A stretch of 64,000 nucleotides of DNA from Bicyclus anynana (GCF_947172395.1 NC_069095.1:15722271-15786270), one strand, 5' to 3'; shown: positions 33,946-44,399, counted from the stretch's first letter. The notes: generated from the letters alone by a model not told the origin. Made by a program: numbers and translations.

Positions 33946-34002
33946 AGCGTTAGCTTTTAGCGTTCTCTGTTCACAGAACAGAGAGCGCTAAAAGCTAACG
34001 CT
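33946..34002. repeat. Hairpin, 27-bp arms, 3-nt loop
   Basis: Arms 33946-33972 and 33976-34002 match at 26 of 27 positions around loop ACA. It lies in intron 1 of the GGY-rich gene. Confidence 0.95.
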
Positions 34003-34162
34003 TAGTGGGCCAGCCAAACAAAACATATGAAATAAAAGAAAAAAAAAGAATATTAAAAATGGGTTTCTTGTAATTTGAAACTAGAATCCATCCCAAATCC
34101 TTCCTAATTTTTTTTATAATAAGAAATATTAAAAAAAAAACAATTGTAGTAAATCAACTCAC

Positions 34163-34180
34163 AGTAACGTAGGTGTTCAT
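34163..34180 (-). CDS. Glycine-rich secreted structural protein, exon 1 (start)
   Basis: ATG at 34180-34178 opens MNTYVT; donor 'gtgagt' follows directly (34162-34157). The join to exon 2 gives a continuous hydrophobic signal peptide, MNTYVTLACLLAVVATGHG. The start was chosen because it is the first ATG after a TATA-driven short leader and restores the signal peptide. The exon is only 18 coding bases. Confidence 0.88.
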
Positions 34181-34229
34181 TGTAGTTGATTTCTTCAGAC
34201 GAAGTGTACCGACGTTGGCAATCAGCTGA

Positions 34230-34236
34230 TTATATA
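34230..34236 (-). promoter_or_regulatory. TATA box of the GGY-rich gene
   Basis: TATATAA on the minus strand, about 50 bp before the ATG. Transcription would start near 34205, leaving a leader of about 25 bases. Confidence 0.75.
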
Positions 34237-34529
34237 TACCGCCCGGTATCCTGCCATGTTACAGCGTAGCCCACCACGCTAACGCAACCGACAACGGCGA
34301 GATCCTACGTAGGCACGTGTATCCTCAGCTAATTAGCTGTTCGCAAGATTTTTTTCATTAGCCATTAAATTCTTTGTGTAAAGAATTTCGTGTAAATGTT
34401 TAGAATTTGTGAGTGTTATTCATATTAACTTATTATGGCTAAAATTCCAGTGATTCAACGTCAATATATACCCGACTACCGGACTCATACGGGGCCCTTA
34501 CCTTATATACCTAGGACATATGATCCAGT

Positions 34530-35039
34530 TAGGTAGGTCCAATTTCGAGAAAGAGGTGAACCGCCGAATTCAACTCCGCTGGGCTGCAATCGGGAAACTC
34601 CGCGATATCTTTTCGTCCGAAATCTCAGTGCCTGAAGACAAAACGCTGCAAAAGTGTTGCTAATAGATAACCTATGGTTCCGAGACTTGGTCGCTAACTA
34701 TGGGCCTCATAAGATGGCTCAGAGTCACACAGCGGGCGATGGAACGAGCTATGCTCGGAGTATCTCTGCGTGATCGAATCAGAAATGAGGAGATCCGCAG
34801 AAGAACCAAAGACCGACATAGCTCAACGAGTCGCGAAGCTGAAGTGGCAATGGGCGGGGTTCGAAGAGCCGATGGACGTTGGGGTCCCAAGGTGCTGGAA
34901 TGGCGACCGCGCATTACAAAGTGCAGTGTTGGTAGACCCTTCACCAGGTGGACCGACAACATCAAGCGAGTCGCAGGGATTCGCTGGATCGCTCAGTATC
35001 GTGATGTTTGGAAGTCCCTACAAAAGGCCTATGTCTTGC

Positions 35040-35070
<31 letters not shown>
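34530..35070 (+). pseudogene. RTE LINE C-terminal domain and 3' end, degenerate
   Basis: The plus strand carries shifted pieces of the RTE ORF tail: NRRIQLRWAAIGKLRDIF near 34560, then MGLIRWLRVTQRAMERAMLG, VSLRDRIRNEEIRRRTKDRH and the block ending in IKRVAGIRW. Stops at about 34660 and several frameshifts kill it. The 3' end is a GAT run at 35039-35069, typical of this LINE's tail. Confidence 0.9.
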
Positions 35071-35384
35071 CGAGGCCCTTGATTATGAGCTGATTCTTGC
35101 AACATAGTTCATAAAACTTAGAGTATTTACTATAACAGCTGTTTTTTATAACATCCTTTATTAAAATATTGTTTACGTGCTTATTATTAACTAATTGTTT
35201 ATTAATAATGAATATAAACCTAACACATTTATATTCATTATATACTGGTTAATATAATTACCTTAATATACTAATTTATTTATTATAAAAACAATAACTT
35301 TATTTAATAAGGTTTAGAATATTGCATGCTTTTATTTAGCCAGTTTGTGTCTCATAGGTAGGACTTGTGAAAAATAAAAGTTAG
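35071..35384. other. No gene seen
   Basis: AT-rich sequence between two RTE remains. Confidence 0.5.
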
Positions 35385-35460
35385 CTTTCAGTATCAGTTC
35401 ATGGGTTCGATTCCCACAACTGTAAAATAGTTAGTATACAAATGAACTGGGTGTCCAGTA
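35385..35460 (+). repeat. SINE family 3 head-like fragment
   Basis: 'catgggttcgattcccacaa' (B-box GGTTCGATTCC) followed by 'aactgggtgtcc'. Confidence 0.5.
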
Positions 35461-35523
35461 ATTAATGGATAAAACGCAATACCACCTAATTATCTAAAAA
35501 GAAATTTTAATAGTTTTGAAAAA

Positions 35524-36010
35524 ATCCCTAGAGTGACCAAGTTATATGTTTTTATAGATGAAAGGAGACCTAAGAGAGATAACAAGCCACTTTGCTTAGC
35601 GTTTGTGTACTATGAGAAAGCCTTCGATTTGGTGGAAACTTGGGCTGTGCTGAGGTCTTTGCAGAGATGCAGGATCGACTACAGGTACATCCAAGTGTTG
35701 AAGTGTTTGTATGAAAGCGCCACTTGTCAGTTCGTATACAGGATCAGACTACCAGCCCAATCCAATTGAAGCGAGGAGTGTGGCAGGGAGATGTAATCTC
35801 CCCGAAGCTATTGACCGCCGCATTGGCAGACGTCTTTAAGCTTTTGGACTGGAACGGATTTGGCATCAACATCAATGTTGAGTACATCACTCAACTACGG
35901 TTTGCCGACGATGTGGTCATTATGGCAGAGACTCTGGATGACCTTAGTACCATGCTCAACGACCTCAGCAGAGAGAGAATGTGTGAATCTAATATTAATT
36001 TACTTTAAAT
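35524..36010 (+). pseudogene. RTE LINE reverse-transcriptase domain, degenerate
   Basis: Two frames: LAFVYYEKAFDLVETWAVL (RT motif 3, 'DYEKAFD' type) to about 35768, then after a shift LKRGVWQGDVISPKLLTAAL, GININVEYITQLRFADDVVI (FADD catalytic motif) and LDDLSTMLNDL. Stops and a frameshift make it inactive. It stands downstream of, and in the same orientation as, an RTE C-terminal piece at 34530, so it is a separate insertion or a rearrangement. Confidence 0.9.
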
Positions 36011-37149
36011 AAACACGTTCCCAAACTGAGACCAATTCAAACACATCAAAAAACGAAATGAAATGATTTTTTTGCGTTATTCATCCACTGGAACATATGG
36101 GCGATCCTTTACAAAATTTGGGGTTCTCAAATCAACTAGTTGTTATTCTGAGGTCTAAATTCAAAATCGTTGAATGCTTCAGGGCTGTGATCCAAACATT
36201 GAAGTTTCTTGTCGCGCGTGTAACCAATATTTGACTACGTAACATCAATATTTGTTCAGGCTGGAACTGTTTGTACCAGTTTACCTAGAATGTTTGACGG
36301 TTCAAGTACCTAAAATTTAGTCCCTTGAGACGTAGACTATGTTTGTCCCTTACTACTTTTTAACCGACTTCAAAAAGGAGGAGGTTCTCAATTCGGTCGG
36401 TATTTTTAAATAGGCTAGTTGACACTTTTTTAATGGTCTTAAATTGTTCTACTAGATTGAAAAAGCATCATATTTTTCGAGACGTGAACCTATATAAAAA
36501 ATTAAATTTTTAAATATTTTTTTACAATACGAGCCAAAACGTTAAACCTTAACCAATTGGTTTAGTGTTTGTCAAAAATATTAGTTTTTAATTATTATTA
36601 GTTTAATTAAAATAAATTTATTTTTTTAGTACACGTAGTGTTGTGACGTCACAAAATGGACGACAGCGTTCTAGACGTTTGGAAAATTAGGTAATAATTT
36701 TTCAATCAAGTTTTATATGAAATCCTTATTATTATTAACTTTTATTAAGTTTATTAATAGTAGTATTAATACTAAGAATTATTATTAGTAGTATTATTAT
36801 CGCTATATTTCAGATCAAAATTAGTTAGGGGGCCCAATAGATGTGTAGCAAATCCTGAAAAATCTCTCGTGTTTTAACGCTAACTCTTTTACTATTGGAT
36901 TCATGGTTGCAACTTGCAATTGAAATATTTGTAAATTCCTAGACAATGCATGAGTGTGTATGATGATGAAGATTTCTTATTACTATTTGTTTGTGAATAT
37001 TTATGAAGCAATTGTACTTCATATTAAACTAATAGCGATAATTGGTTCATATTTGCTTACATAAGTTGCGGGTCGTATCCTACGCCGGCGTCATGGCCGA
37101 ATGTTACATTGATTTCGCCGACCAAATAACGCATTCCTTTCCGTGTATT
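36011..37149. other. No gene seen; one TIR-element end
   Basis: At 36360-36400 stands 'aaccgacttcaaaaagg' with 'tctcaattcggtcgg', a lone end of the 55794-56448 family. The rest is AT-rich unique-looking sequence. Confidence 0.5.
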
Positions 37150-37375
37150 TTAACCGTATTTCACTACACTAGCTAACGCCGCGCGGTTTCACCCGCGTGG
37201 TTCCCGTTCCGGTAGGAATACGGAGATAGTACATAGCCTACAGCGTTCTTCGATAAATGGGCTATCTAACACTGAAATAATTTTTTAAATCGGACCAGTA
37301 GTTCTTGAGATTAGCGCGTTCAACCAAACTAACAAACACACTCTTCAGCTTTATAATATTAGTATAGATAGTCTA
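37150..37375 (-). repeat. Interspersed repeat family B, long copy
   Basis: 'ggtttcacccgcgtggttcc', 'ggaatacggagatagtac', 'cggaccagtagttcttgag' and 'taatattagtatagatag'. Confidence 0.75.
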
Positions 37376-37588
37376 AATCAAAGTCGCTTTCTCTGTCCCT
37401 ATATCCCTACGTATGCTTAAATCTTTAAAACTAACGGATTTTGATGCGGATTTTTTAATAGATAGACTGATTGAAAAGGAAGATTTATTATTTAGACACC
37501 CGATGTTATGCTTAGATACAGAGGTGTATCTTAACAAATTGGATTCCCAGCAATACTCCATGAGGCGTTCGGCGACCTGCCCTCCTAT

Positions 37589-37763
37589 CCAAGTGGCACG
37601 TCGATTCTATTTCTACGATCGCTAACGATTCGATAACTAGAAAGATGTATGGGAATGACATTTGCTATCGACAGGTCATGTGATCAAGATCTGTCATTCC
37701 CATACATTTTTCTAGTTATCGAATCGTTAGCGATCGTAGAAAGAGAATCGACGTGCCACTTGG
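37589..37763. repeat. Long inverted repeat, about 72-bp arms
   Basis: Arms at about 37589-37660 and 37692-37763 are reverse complements with only about two mismatches seen, around a 31-bp spacer. Key matched words are 'ccaagtggcacg' and 'gataactagaaa'. No coding capacity of its own. Confidence 0.9.
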
Positions 37764-37925
37764 CAAGGGAGCCTGGGCGGCCTGCTAAGTTCCTGGAGCG
37801 AGCTCGGTTGGCTGGAGTGACTCCAGCGGGGACCAGCACCAGATGGACCTACGCACCAACCACCAACCACCAACCCTAGTGGCCAAGTGCGGAAAAGGCC
37901 CAGGAAAGAAGAAGAAGAAGGTTTA
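37764..37925 (+). repeat. Possible LINE tail, GAA-rich end
   Basis: GC-richer stretch encoding a short PGRPAKFLERARLAG-like piece, ending in an AAGAAGAAG run. It resembles a LINE C-terminal tail but is too short and broken to classify. Confidence 0.4.
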
Positions 37926-37999
37926 TATGTGTAACTAGCGACCTGCCTGGTTTACGGGTACAATGCTGATGTTAAATACACTACAAAAATACTGTGAAC

Positions 38000-38275
38000 G
38001 TTGTATATAAAACATAGCGGCCCGCCCCGGCTTCGCACGGGTATCACACTAAATATTGTAAAGGCGAAAGTTTGCGTGTAAGTGTGTGAGTATGTTTGTT
38101 CCTCCTTTACGCTGCGGCTACTGAAGCGATTTGGCTGAAATTTGGAATGGAAATAGATTTCACTCTGGATTAACGCATAGGCTACTTTTCATCCCGGAAA
38201 TCCACGGTTCCCGAGGGATTTGTAAAAAACTGAATTCCATGCGGACGAAGTCGCGGGCGTCCGTTAATATCATAT
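38000..38275 (+). repeat. Interspersed repeat family A, long copy
   Basis: Includes the extra leader 'cggcccgccccggcttcgca' and all body phrases through 'gaagtcgcgggcgtccgtta'. Confidence 0.85.
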
Positions 38276-38504
38276 ATTACACATTTCCGTATATATTATA
38301 CCTGTAGGTGTATCAACAAAATAGAGTAGTCTCGGTTAGAGAAAAATACATCTAAAGGTCTAGCTAGCAATAGCTGTGAATAGAAAGGAAACTATATAAG
38401 GTGGTCGAAAATATAGCTTTCTTTGTTATTAGACAAACTACTGGACTTCATTTCTTATGTTTACGACTTTTTTTTTAATTTTTCATCTTTCTTCCTAATG
38501 CTAA

Positions 38505-38672
38505 GCGTTCACAGATCCGCATCATACTAATCGGATGCATGGCATCATTTAATTTAGTAGATAAAATCTGCTCGATGCGGATCAATGGACTTGTATGACG
38601 TTCTATACAAATAATACTAAAATCCATTTGATGTGATGCGACCGATACATACGATGCGGATTTGTGGACGCC
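38505..38672. mobile_element. PIF/Harbinger-like MITE, 168 bp
   Basis: Ends GCGTTCACAGATCCGCATC and, reversed, GGCGTCCACAAATCCGCATC, with TAA on both sides (38502-38504, 38673-38675), fitting the 3-bp TWA target of Harbinger elements. Internal GATGCG words repeat. The 98-codon antisense ORF across it is incidental. Confidence 0.7.
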
Positions 38673-38675
38673 TAA

Positions 38676-39476
38676 AGTTACGTGAGACCACCGTATTCTT
38701 TTCCAAGCAGATTTGCCTATTCTTTTCCTAAAAAACCATGATCTTTTGAAATCTAATTTGTTTCTTTTCAAAATTATATGTTGAGTACTTTCGAAGATCC
38801 CCTTCCTTATCTTCGAAACTACTAAATTAATTTTTATATATTTTCTTCAAAAAATTGATAATTTTGATGACGTTATCCTCCATTACAGAAATCCTCAAGA
38901 GTTCCCACCCAAAACAAACCCAACTTGAAATCAATTCGTTCGAAGGAAACCCGTCCACAGCGCGCTCGAGCGTCAAATTTATTCCTCCACACGAAACGAG
39001 CTGTTACCAACACACTCAATTATCGCTAATTTAGCGTCGATTATTTCGAAGATTTATCATTACGATTACAGAATTTAAATAATCGATTATTTATACACGG
39101 CCGTGCCCCGATACACGTAGAAATAGACCTTGCCCTGTGGGCTGTTTACACATAAATTCGTCTAAATATACTCTAGAATTAGAGCCTTTGTTTTGTTTAT
39201 ACGTGAGGGTAGATATCCCTTAGGCCAGCGGTTCTCAAACTTTTTTGGTGACAGAACCCTCTTGGAAGGCGAAATTCTTTTGTAAATTGTATTCTTTATT
39301 AATTAATAAGAAAATTACAATGTAACAGTTACTACTTATTGCATACTTAGTAAGTTACTACATAAAAATTATAATAATAAAAGATATAAAAAAGAACTAA
39401 TGGCAGGTATGAAACTGTTTTTTGATACATGATTCGATGCCTTAGCCTTGCCTTTATATGCGCGCCACGACATAAT
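38676..39476. other. No gene seen
   Basis: AT-rich, no ORF or repeat identified. Confidence 0.5.
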
Positions 39477-39477
39477 A

Positions 39478-39508
<31 letters not shown>

Positions 39509-39649
39509 TTATTTGCTGAAACTGTGGGTTACAATGGTTCTTACACTATAGATAAAAAATTCCATCACAATTTACTGATATATCAGCGTGCAAATATTTA
39601 CAGAATTTTACAATAATTTATTATACCTACAATTATAAAACGTCAATAT

Positions 39650-42610
39650 TTATACATTACAAAATTTCATGTCATTCATGTACTCGTCAACACTATAATA
39701 ATTCTTATTATTTAAAATGGAGAAGATTATTCGCTTAAACTTTATTAGGGGCATAGTTTTATATGATTCTGGAAGCTTATTGTACAAAGAAACAGCCATA
39801 CAGAAACAATTATTTGAGTGAAGAACCAGCCGTCTCGGTGGCACACAGATTTTATTTGGTTGCCTGCCCCGCCAGTTTGGGCACATTAGTTTTTTGGTAG
39901 GGAACAGAGTTGGATTCTTTTTAACAAATAGCAACATTTCAAATATATAAAGGCATGGCAGCGGTAAGATTTTATTGTTTTTGAACAGAGGTTTACAGCT
40001 ATCTAAAGGATTGGCTTGAAACACTGACCTTATACAAGCCTTTTGTTTAATGAAGGCTTTTTTCGCATCTATTGAGTTACCCCATAAAATTAATCCATAG
40101 CGCAATATAGATGAAACGTGTCCATGGTAAGCTAACAGAGCCGTTTTTTTTCCACTAATTTGTGCAACCCTTTTCAAGGCGTAAATAAACCTATCTATTC
40201 TGTTACATACTATCTCGATATGTGCCTTCCAATTACAATGTTTATCCACTGTTATCCCTAGAAAATTTGCCGTATTTCTTTCTTCTATGTTTTGCGAATT
40301 GTGTACAATACTTAAATCTACTGGGTGTGAGTTAAGTGTCTGGTATTGTATATAATGTGTTTTACTCATATTAATACTAAGGTTATTTTGTTTTAACCAT
40401 TCTAGGACTGATGCAATTGCTTTATTAATTTTTTCCTCGAGATTATGTTTGTCTTTCGATTTAACTATAATCGTTGTATCATCGGCGTATAATATAAATT
40501 TATGTGAGATAACATTGGGAAGGTCGTTTATATATAATAAAAATAATAAAGGACCTAGCACGCTTCCTTGAGGTACTCCGTACGGGTTTTGGGTTTTAAA
40601 CTTTGAGCGGTATGAGTGTGTGTGTAGTCCTGTAGTTTTAGAAATTTCAACACATTGTTTTCGTTCAAAAAGGTAACTTTGAATCCAGCCTAATGCCTCG
40701 CCTCTTATACCATATTTTTCCAATTTACTGATTAGTATTTTATGGCTGATTAGGTCAAATGCCTTTGTCATATCAAGGAATATTGAAACTACACTATGAT
40801 TAGAGTCCAAACTTTCTAATATTAATTTTGTTAGATTAAAACAGGCAAGAGTTGTGCTACTTTGTTTCCTAAAGCCAAATTGTTCTCTCTTAAGTATATT
40901 AAAAGATGTTATGAAGCTGTATATTTTATCGAACATAATTTTTTCAAAAACTTTTGACAGGATGGGGATGAGAGTAATTGGGCGGTAGTTACTCATTTCC
41001 TTTTTGTCGTTTTTCTTATGTAATGGCTTTACTATAGATTTTTTCAAATTGCAAGGAAATACACCTTCTATAAATGACAGGTTTATGATATGACTAAGAG
41101 GTGTTGCGATGAATTTTGCACAAGATTTTATGATCTTAGTGTTAAGTCCATCATATCCTGAAGAATTAGTATCCTTTAGTTGAGTAATATATTTACTTAC
41201 ATCATTCGGATTTACTGGTGAAAGAAACAAAGATGAGCAACAATGTGATAACGTATTAGTTGAAGGTATTGAGTTACTATTTGCGTTAGCGTTGCTTATG
41301 TTTATGAAATAATTGTTAAACTCTTCAGCAATCTGTATCGGATAAGACAACGTAATATTTTTGCTGTTTTTAATTTCTTTTATTTCATTACATACTTTAT
41401 TTGAGTTAAGATTTGAGTTTATGATATCCCAGGCTGATTTGCATTTATTTTTAGATTTTAATATGTAATTAGTGTTAGAAATCCTTTGTGATTTATGTAT
41501 GCAAATTTTTAATAAACGTGAATATTTCGTGTAATATACTTTATTTAACCGTTTGTTTGCCGCAGATAACCTGTATTCTAAGTATAATTTTCTTTTTATT
41601 ATACATGATTTTTTTAACCCCTTTGAAATCCATTTATTTTTAATATTTTTATCCATTGTTTTGACTGTGATAATAGGAAAACACAGGTCGTAAAATAAAA
41701 TTAATTCACTATGAAACATTTCGAATGACTCATTTGTGCTGGTCTGCGTTAATACATTATTAAAAGACAGCGCGGATAAGCATTGCAAAAATTTGCTTTT
41801 ATTACTTAGCGAAAAATCTCTCCTTTTTATAAAACATTTAGTTTCCTTCTTAGTTTTCACCGTGTCTGAGTTTGTCGTAAAAGTAATCGATTGCGCAGTT
41901 TCGTGATCAGATAGTGCAATGTAGTGCAAATCTGACTTAGCACCTTTAAAATTACTCACAATTAGGTCAATACACGACAATTTCCTAGTAGGTCTATTTA
42001 TGTGGTTTACAAGTCCATAATTCGCAATAAGGGAAAACAATTGTTCAGACGCTTTATTTTTAACAAGAATATTAATATTCCAGTCCCCACATAAGACTAT
42101 GTTCTTTTTAGTTTTAATGACATTTAGTTTGCATAGTAAGAACTCTAATTTCTCAAAGAATATATTTATATTGGAAACCGGTGTGCGATAAATACATATA
42201 ATTATTAAATTAAATGTCTTAATATATGTACCACAGTATTCAAAATGGTATTCTACTGGTTCTACTTTTTTCAAAAGTTCAGTAAGCGGAACGAAATCTA
42301 AATTTCTTTTCAAGATAATGCACGTGCCCCCTCGCCGTTCATTTTTTCTAGTAAATTGAGCCGCAACATCGTAACTTCTGAGTTTAAGATTTGACTCAGA
42401 TCCCCTTTTAATAAAAGTTTCTGTTAAACAAATTATATCTATGTTACATAGTTGATTTGTCTGATGTAGGTTTTTTAATGTTAACTCCAATAGGTCAATT
42501 TTATTCAATATACCCGCAATGTTCTGGTGAAAAATTGTATGTTCAATGAAATTATTATTATTAACGAAAAAACGGCTGTTGAGTTTTTGAGTCCTTAGTT
42601 GGTTCAGTAA
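39650..42610 (-). CDS. LINE ORF2: endonuclease-reverse transcriptase
   Basis: Open for 986 codons from the stop at 42611-42613 to 39650. The N-terminal AP-endonuclease domain (counting from the TTG at 42508) has TETFIKRG, then LCGDWNINIL near residue 137 and SDHET near 199. The reverse transcriptase follows, with ISHKILISKLEKYGIRG, GVPQGSVLGPLLFLLYINDL and the catalytic FILYADDTTI near 673. The C-terminus has LYNKLPESYKTMPLIKFKR, typical of CR1/Jockey-like LINEs. It makes the nick and copies LINE RNA at the target. The frame upstream of the TTG reads IFHQNIAGILNKIDLL, a usual ORF2 start context, so translation should begin above 42508. However, no in-frame ATG exists before about residue 262, past the endonuclease. 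No internal stop or frameshift was seen, so the copy is young. Confidence 0.93.
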   Translation of the reverse strand, partial: LLNQLRTQKLNSRFFVNNNNFIEHTIFHQNIAGILNKIDLLELTLKNLHQTNQLCNIDIICLTETFIKRGSESNLKLRSYDVAAQFTRKNERRGGTCIILKRNLDFVPLTELLKKVEPVEYHFEYCGTYIKTFNLIIICIYRTPVSNINIFFEKLEFLLCKLNVIKTKKNIVLCGDWNINILVKNKASEQLFSLIANYGLVNHINRPTRKLSCIDLIVSNFKGAKSDLHYIALSDHETAQSITFTTNSDTVKTKKETKCFIKRRDFSLSNKSKFLQCLSALSFNNVLTQTSTNESFEMFHSELILFYDLCFPIITVKTMDKNIKNKWISKGLKKSCIIKRKLYLEYRLSAANKRLNKVYYTKYSRLLKICIHKSQRISNTNYILKSKNKCKSAWDIINSNLNSNKVCNEIKEIKNSKNITLSYPIQIAEEFNNYFINISNANANSNSIPSTNTLSHCCSSLFLSPVNPNDVSKYITQLKDTNSSGYDGLNTKIIKSCAKFIATPLSHIINLSFIEGVFPCNLKKSIVKPLHKKNDKKEMSNYRPITLIPILSKVFEKIMFDKIYSFITSFNILKREQFGFRKQSSTTLACFNLTKLILESLDSNHSVVSIFLDMTKAFDLISHKILISKLEKYGIRGEALGWIQSYLFERKQCVEISKTTGLHTHSYRSKFKTQNPYGVPQGSVLGPLLFLLYINDLPNVISHKFILYADDTTIIVKSKDKHNLEEKINKAIASVLEWLKQNNLSINMSKTHYIQYQTLNSHPVDLSIVHNSQNIEERNTANFLGITVDKHCNWKAHIEIVCNRIDRFIYALKRVAQISGKKTALLAYHGHVSSILRYGLILWGNSIDAKKAFIKQKACIRSVFQANPLDSCKPLFKNNKILPLPCLYIFEMLLFVKKNPTLFPTKKLMCPNWRGRQPNKICVPPRRLVLHSNNCFCMAVSLYNKLPESYKTMPLIKFKRIIFSILNNKNYYSVDEYMNDMKFCNV

Positions 42611-43649
42611 TTAGACTCGAATTTTTAGACTTAGATGGTGGAAAATAAAAAGGTATAATGTTTTTTGGTTGGTTAATTTTAGGACATTCTTTCGGATCAG
42701 TTTGTGTGTATGCGTCAATAGATTGTTTTGAATTAATGTTTACGTTGGAATTTCTACTGTTGTCGTTATTTATAGAAGTCTGTGTAATGAATGTCTGCAA
42801 AGTTTTTTTTATTTGTGGCGAATCGATTTAGCCGGTAGTTATGCCATTTTAATTTGTAGTCTATACGTAACAGTTCCTTCAATAAAGATCGGCATACATA
42901 CTTCGCGAAATAATTTTTCTTAGGTATTTTTCTTTCATAGTCCATATCTACAAAAACAGCATTATTTTGCATGCTACATAAAAATTTCAGTTCATAGTTT
43001 AGGCATTTTTCGTTAAGGTGTTTATTGAATGGAATTTCGCTTACTATTATATTAGTATTTGTTATATTACAAAGCCATTGACAGATACTAAATTTAATTC
43101 GTAAGGGCTGCAGTCGTTCATTCCTCCTAAAAGAATGTCATAGTCCTCTTTTGTCAAATGTTTAATTTCTGACCGATAAGTATTGACGAGATGGCACACT
43201 GTAGCATTTGGTTTCCAGAAACACATAACCGCAAATTTATCACCTACTAAGTCTTGAAGTTGTCGACAGATGTCTCTGCCTTGTTGATCGGCTATGACAA
43301 TTATGCGTCGCTTATGTTTTGATCGATCGGTATTTCTCGGCGGTCTGGGTAAATCAGAGCTATTTGCGTCTTCTGAAATATTCGGTGACTGGTGAGTGAG
43401 CGGTGCTGATACAGGTTTCATTCGTTTTGGTGATGGATGACTGGGTGATGTTATAGGTGCAGATTGCCTTCTTCTTTTTTTACCAATTTTAGATGACTTT
43501 CGAGTCTCATTTCCAGCTGCCGGTTCATTTTTTTTATAATCCTCAATGTCTCGTTTCAGTAACTCGTTTTCTGTATTTAGCGCATTGATTTTATGACGTG
43601 CATTTTCAAGTTCAACATTTAATTTATGTATAATTTCGTTTAGGTTCAT
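42561..43649 (-). pseudogene. LINE ORF1 with coiled coil and SGNH-like domain, frameshifted
   Basis: ATG at 43649. Residues 1-40 form a coiled coil (MNLNEIIHKLNVELENARHK), followed by a basic, proline-rich linker. From about residue 113 there is an SGNH-hydrolase-like fold: RRIIVIADQQGRDI (block I) and LLGGMNDCSPYEL (the GxND block). The frame stops at 43062, but the next frame continues the domain (NTNIIVSEIPFNKHL) to 42766, showing a one-base shift near 43075-43090. A third frame from an A8 run (42802-42809) continues a polar tail with repeated TQTS/TQTD to 42561. Block I has Gln where the family has the nucleophilic Ser, so esterase activity is doubtful. ORF1 normally binds LINE RNA. The tail overlaps ORF2 by 50 bp. 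Confidence 0.85.
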
Positions 43650-43696
43650 AGTTGCGTCGTCAATCGATGTGTAATCTGATATACCTGTTGAGGTTG

Positions 43697-43698
<2 letters not shown>

Positions 43699-43726
<28 letters not shown>
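43699..43726. repeat. (AT)14 microsatellite
   Basis: Uninterrupted AT dinucleotides just upstream of LINE ORF1. Confidence 0.9.
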
Positions 43727-43730
<4 letters not shown>

Positions 43731-43860
43731 AATATCGCGGAGACAAATCTACCAACAGCGCCAAATCGGATATACCGCTCTCTCTTTCGTTGCATTGGGA
43801 CGAAAGAAATAGCGATATTTCCGTTCCGTAGGTGCGGTCGCAATTGGTCATTCAATGATC

Positions 43861-44399
43861 AATGATGTCGTGGGTTACATGTTAGGCCTACAGGGATATT
43901 TCCTTGTCAGGAGGAACCAAAGAGATAGGTGACTCGAATGCTTGAACGTGCGTCGTGCTTTGACGATATAGAAGTTTTGTAAACTGTATTGTTTACAATT
44001 GTATTGTGTAATCAATTATTTTGTAGTTCTCTCATTTATTTATTAATTCTTTATTTTTTAAAATTTTAACAATGTCAATATAAATATAAAATACAAAACA
44101 CTACCTATTACAAATTTATAAAAAAAAAATCAACCCTTCCGCTGCGGGACATTTGAGTGCCCAAGCAACCGGTGGTTAGGGCTCCAGAACCTCCTCACAA
44201 TACGCACCGTCTCAAGAATCACTGCAATCATCAATCAATTATTATTATTATGGATTTATCGTGGACTAAAATCACACAAATGCGACAGTCTATTATTTCT
44301 CATTCGCATTCTGGCACGTAATATGTGAGTAGTCCTTCAAAATTTGTGTTTGTGATATTCATAACTGGACAAAATGTAAAATGGTGATAAACAAAAAAA
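43861..44399. other. No gene seen
   Basis: Either the remaining 5' part of the LINE or flanking sequence. No ORF. Confidence 0.4.

Larger units (their letters stand above)
39477..43860 (-). mobile_element. CR1/Jockey-like LINE, nearly full length
   Basis: Minus-strand retrotransposon with ORF1 (coiled coil plus SGNH-like), ORF2 (endonuclease plus reverse transcriptase) and a 3' end of 'cagcaaataaatta' running into a TTA/TAA microsatellite (39477-39509 on the plus strand). The ORF1 domain plan and the endonuclease place it near CR1/L2-type clades. The 5' end is not fixed: sequence with a TA run at 43699-43726 and the segment to about 43860 may be 5' UTR. No target-site duplication was found by eye. 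Confidence 0.88.

Noticed and set aside
38475..38771. 98-codon ORF on the minus strand
   Set aside because: It overlaps a Harbinger-like MITE and arises from its GATGCG repeats.
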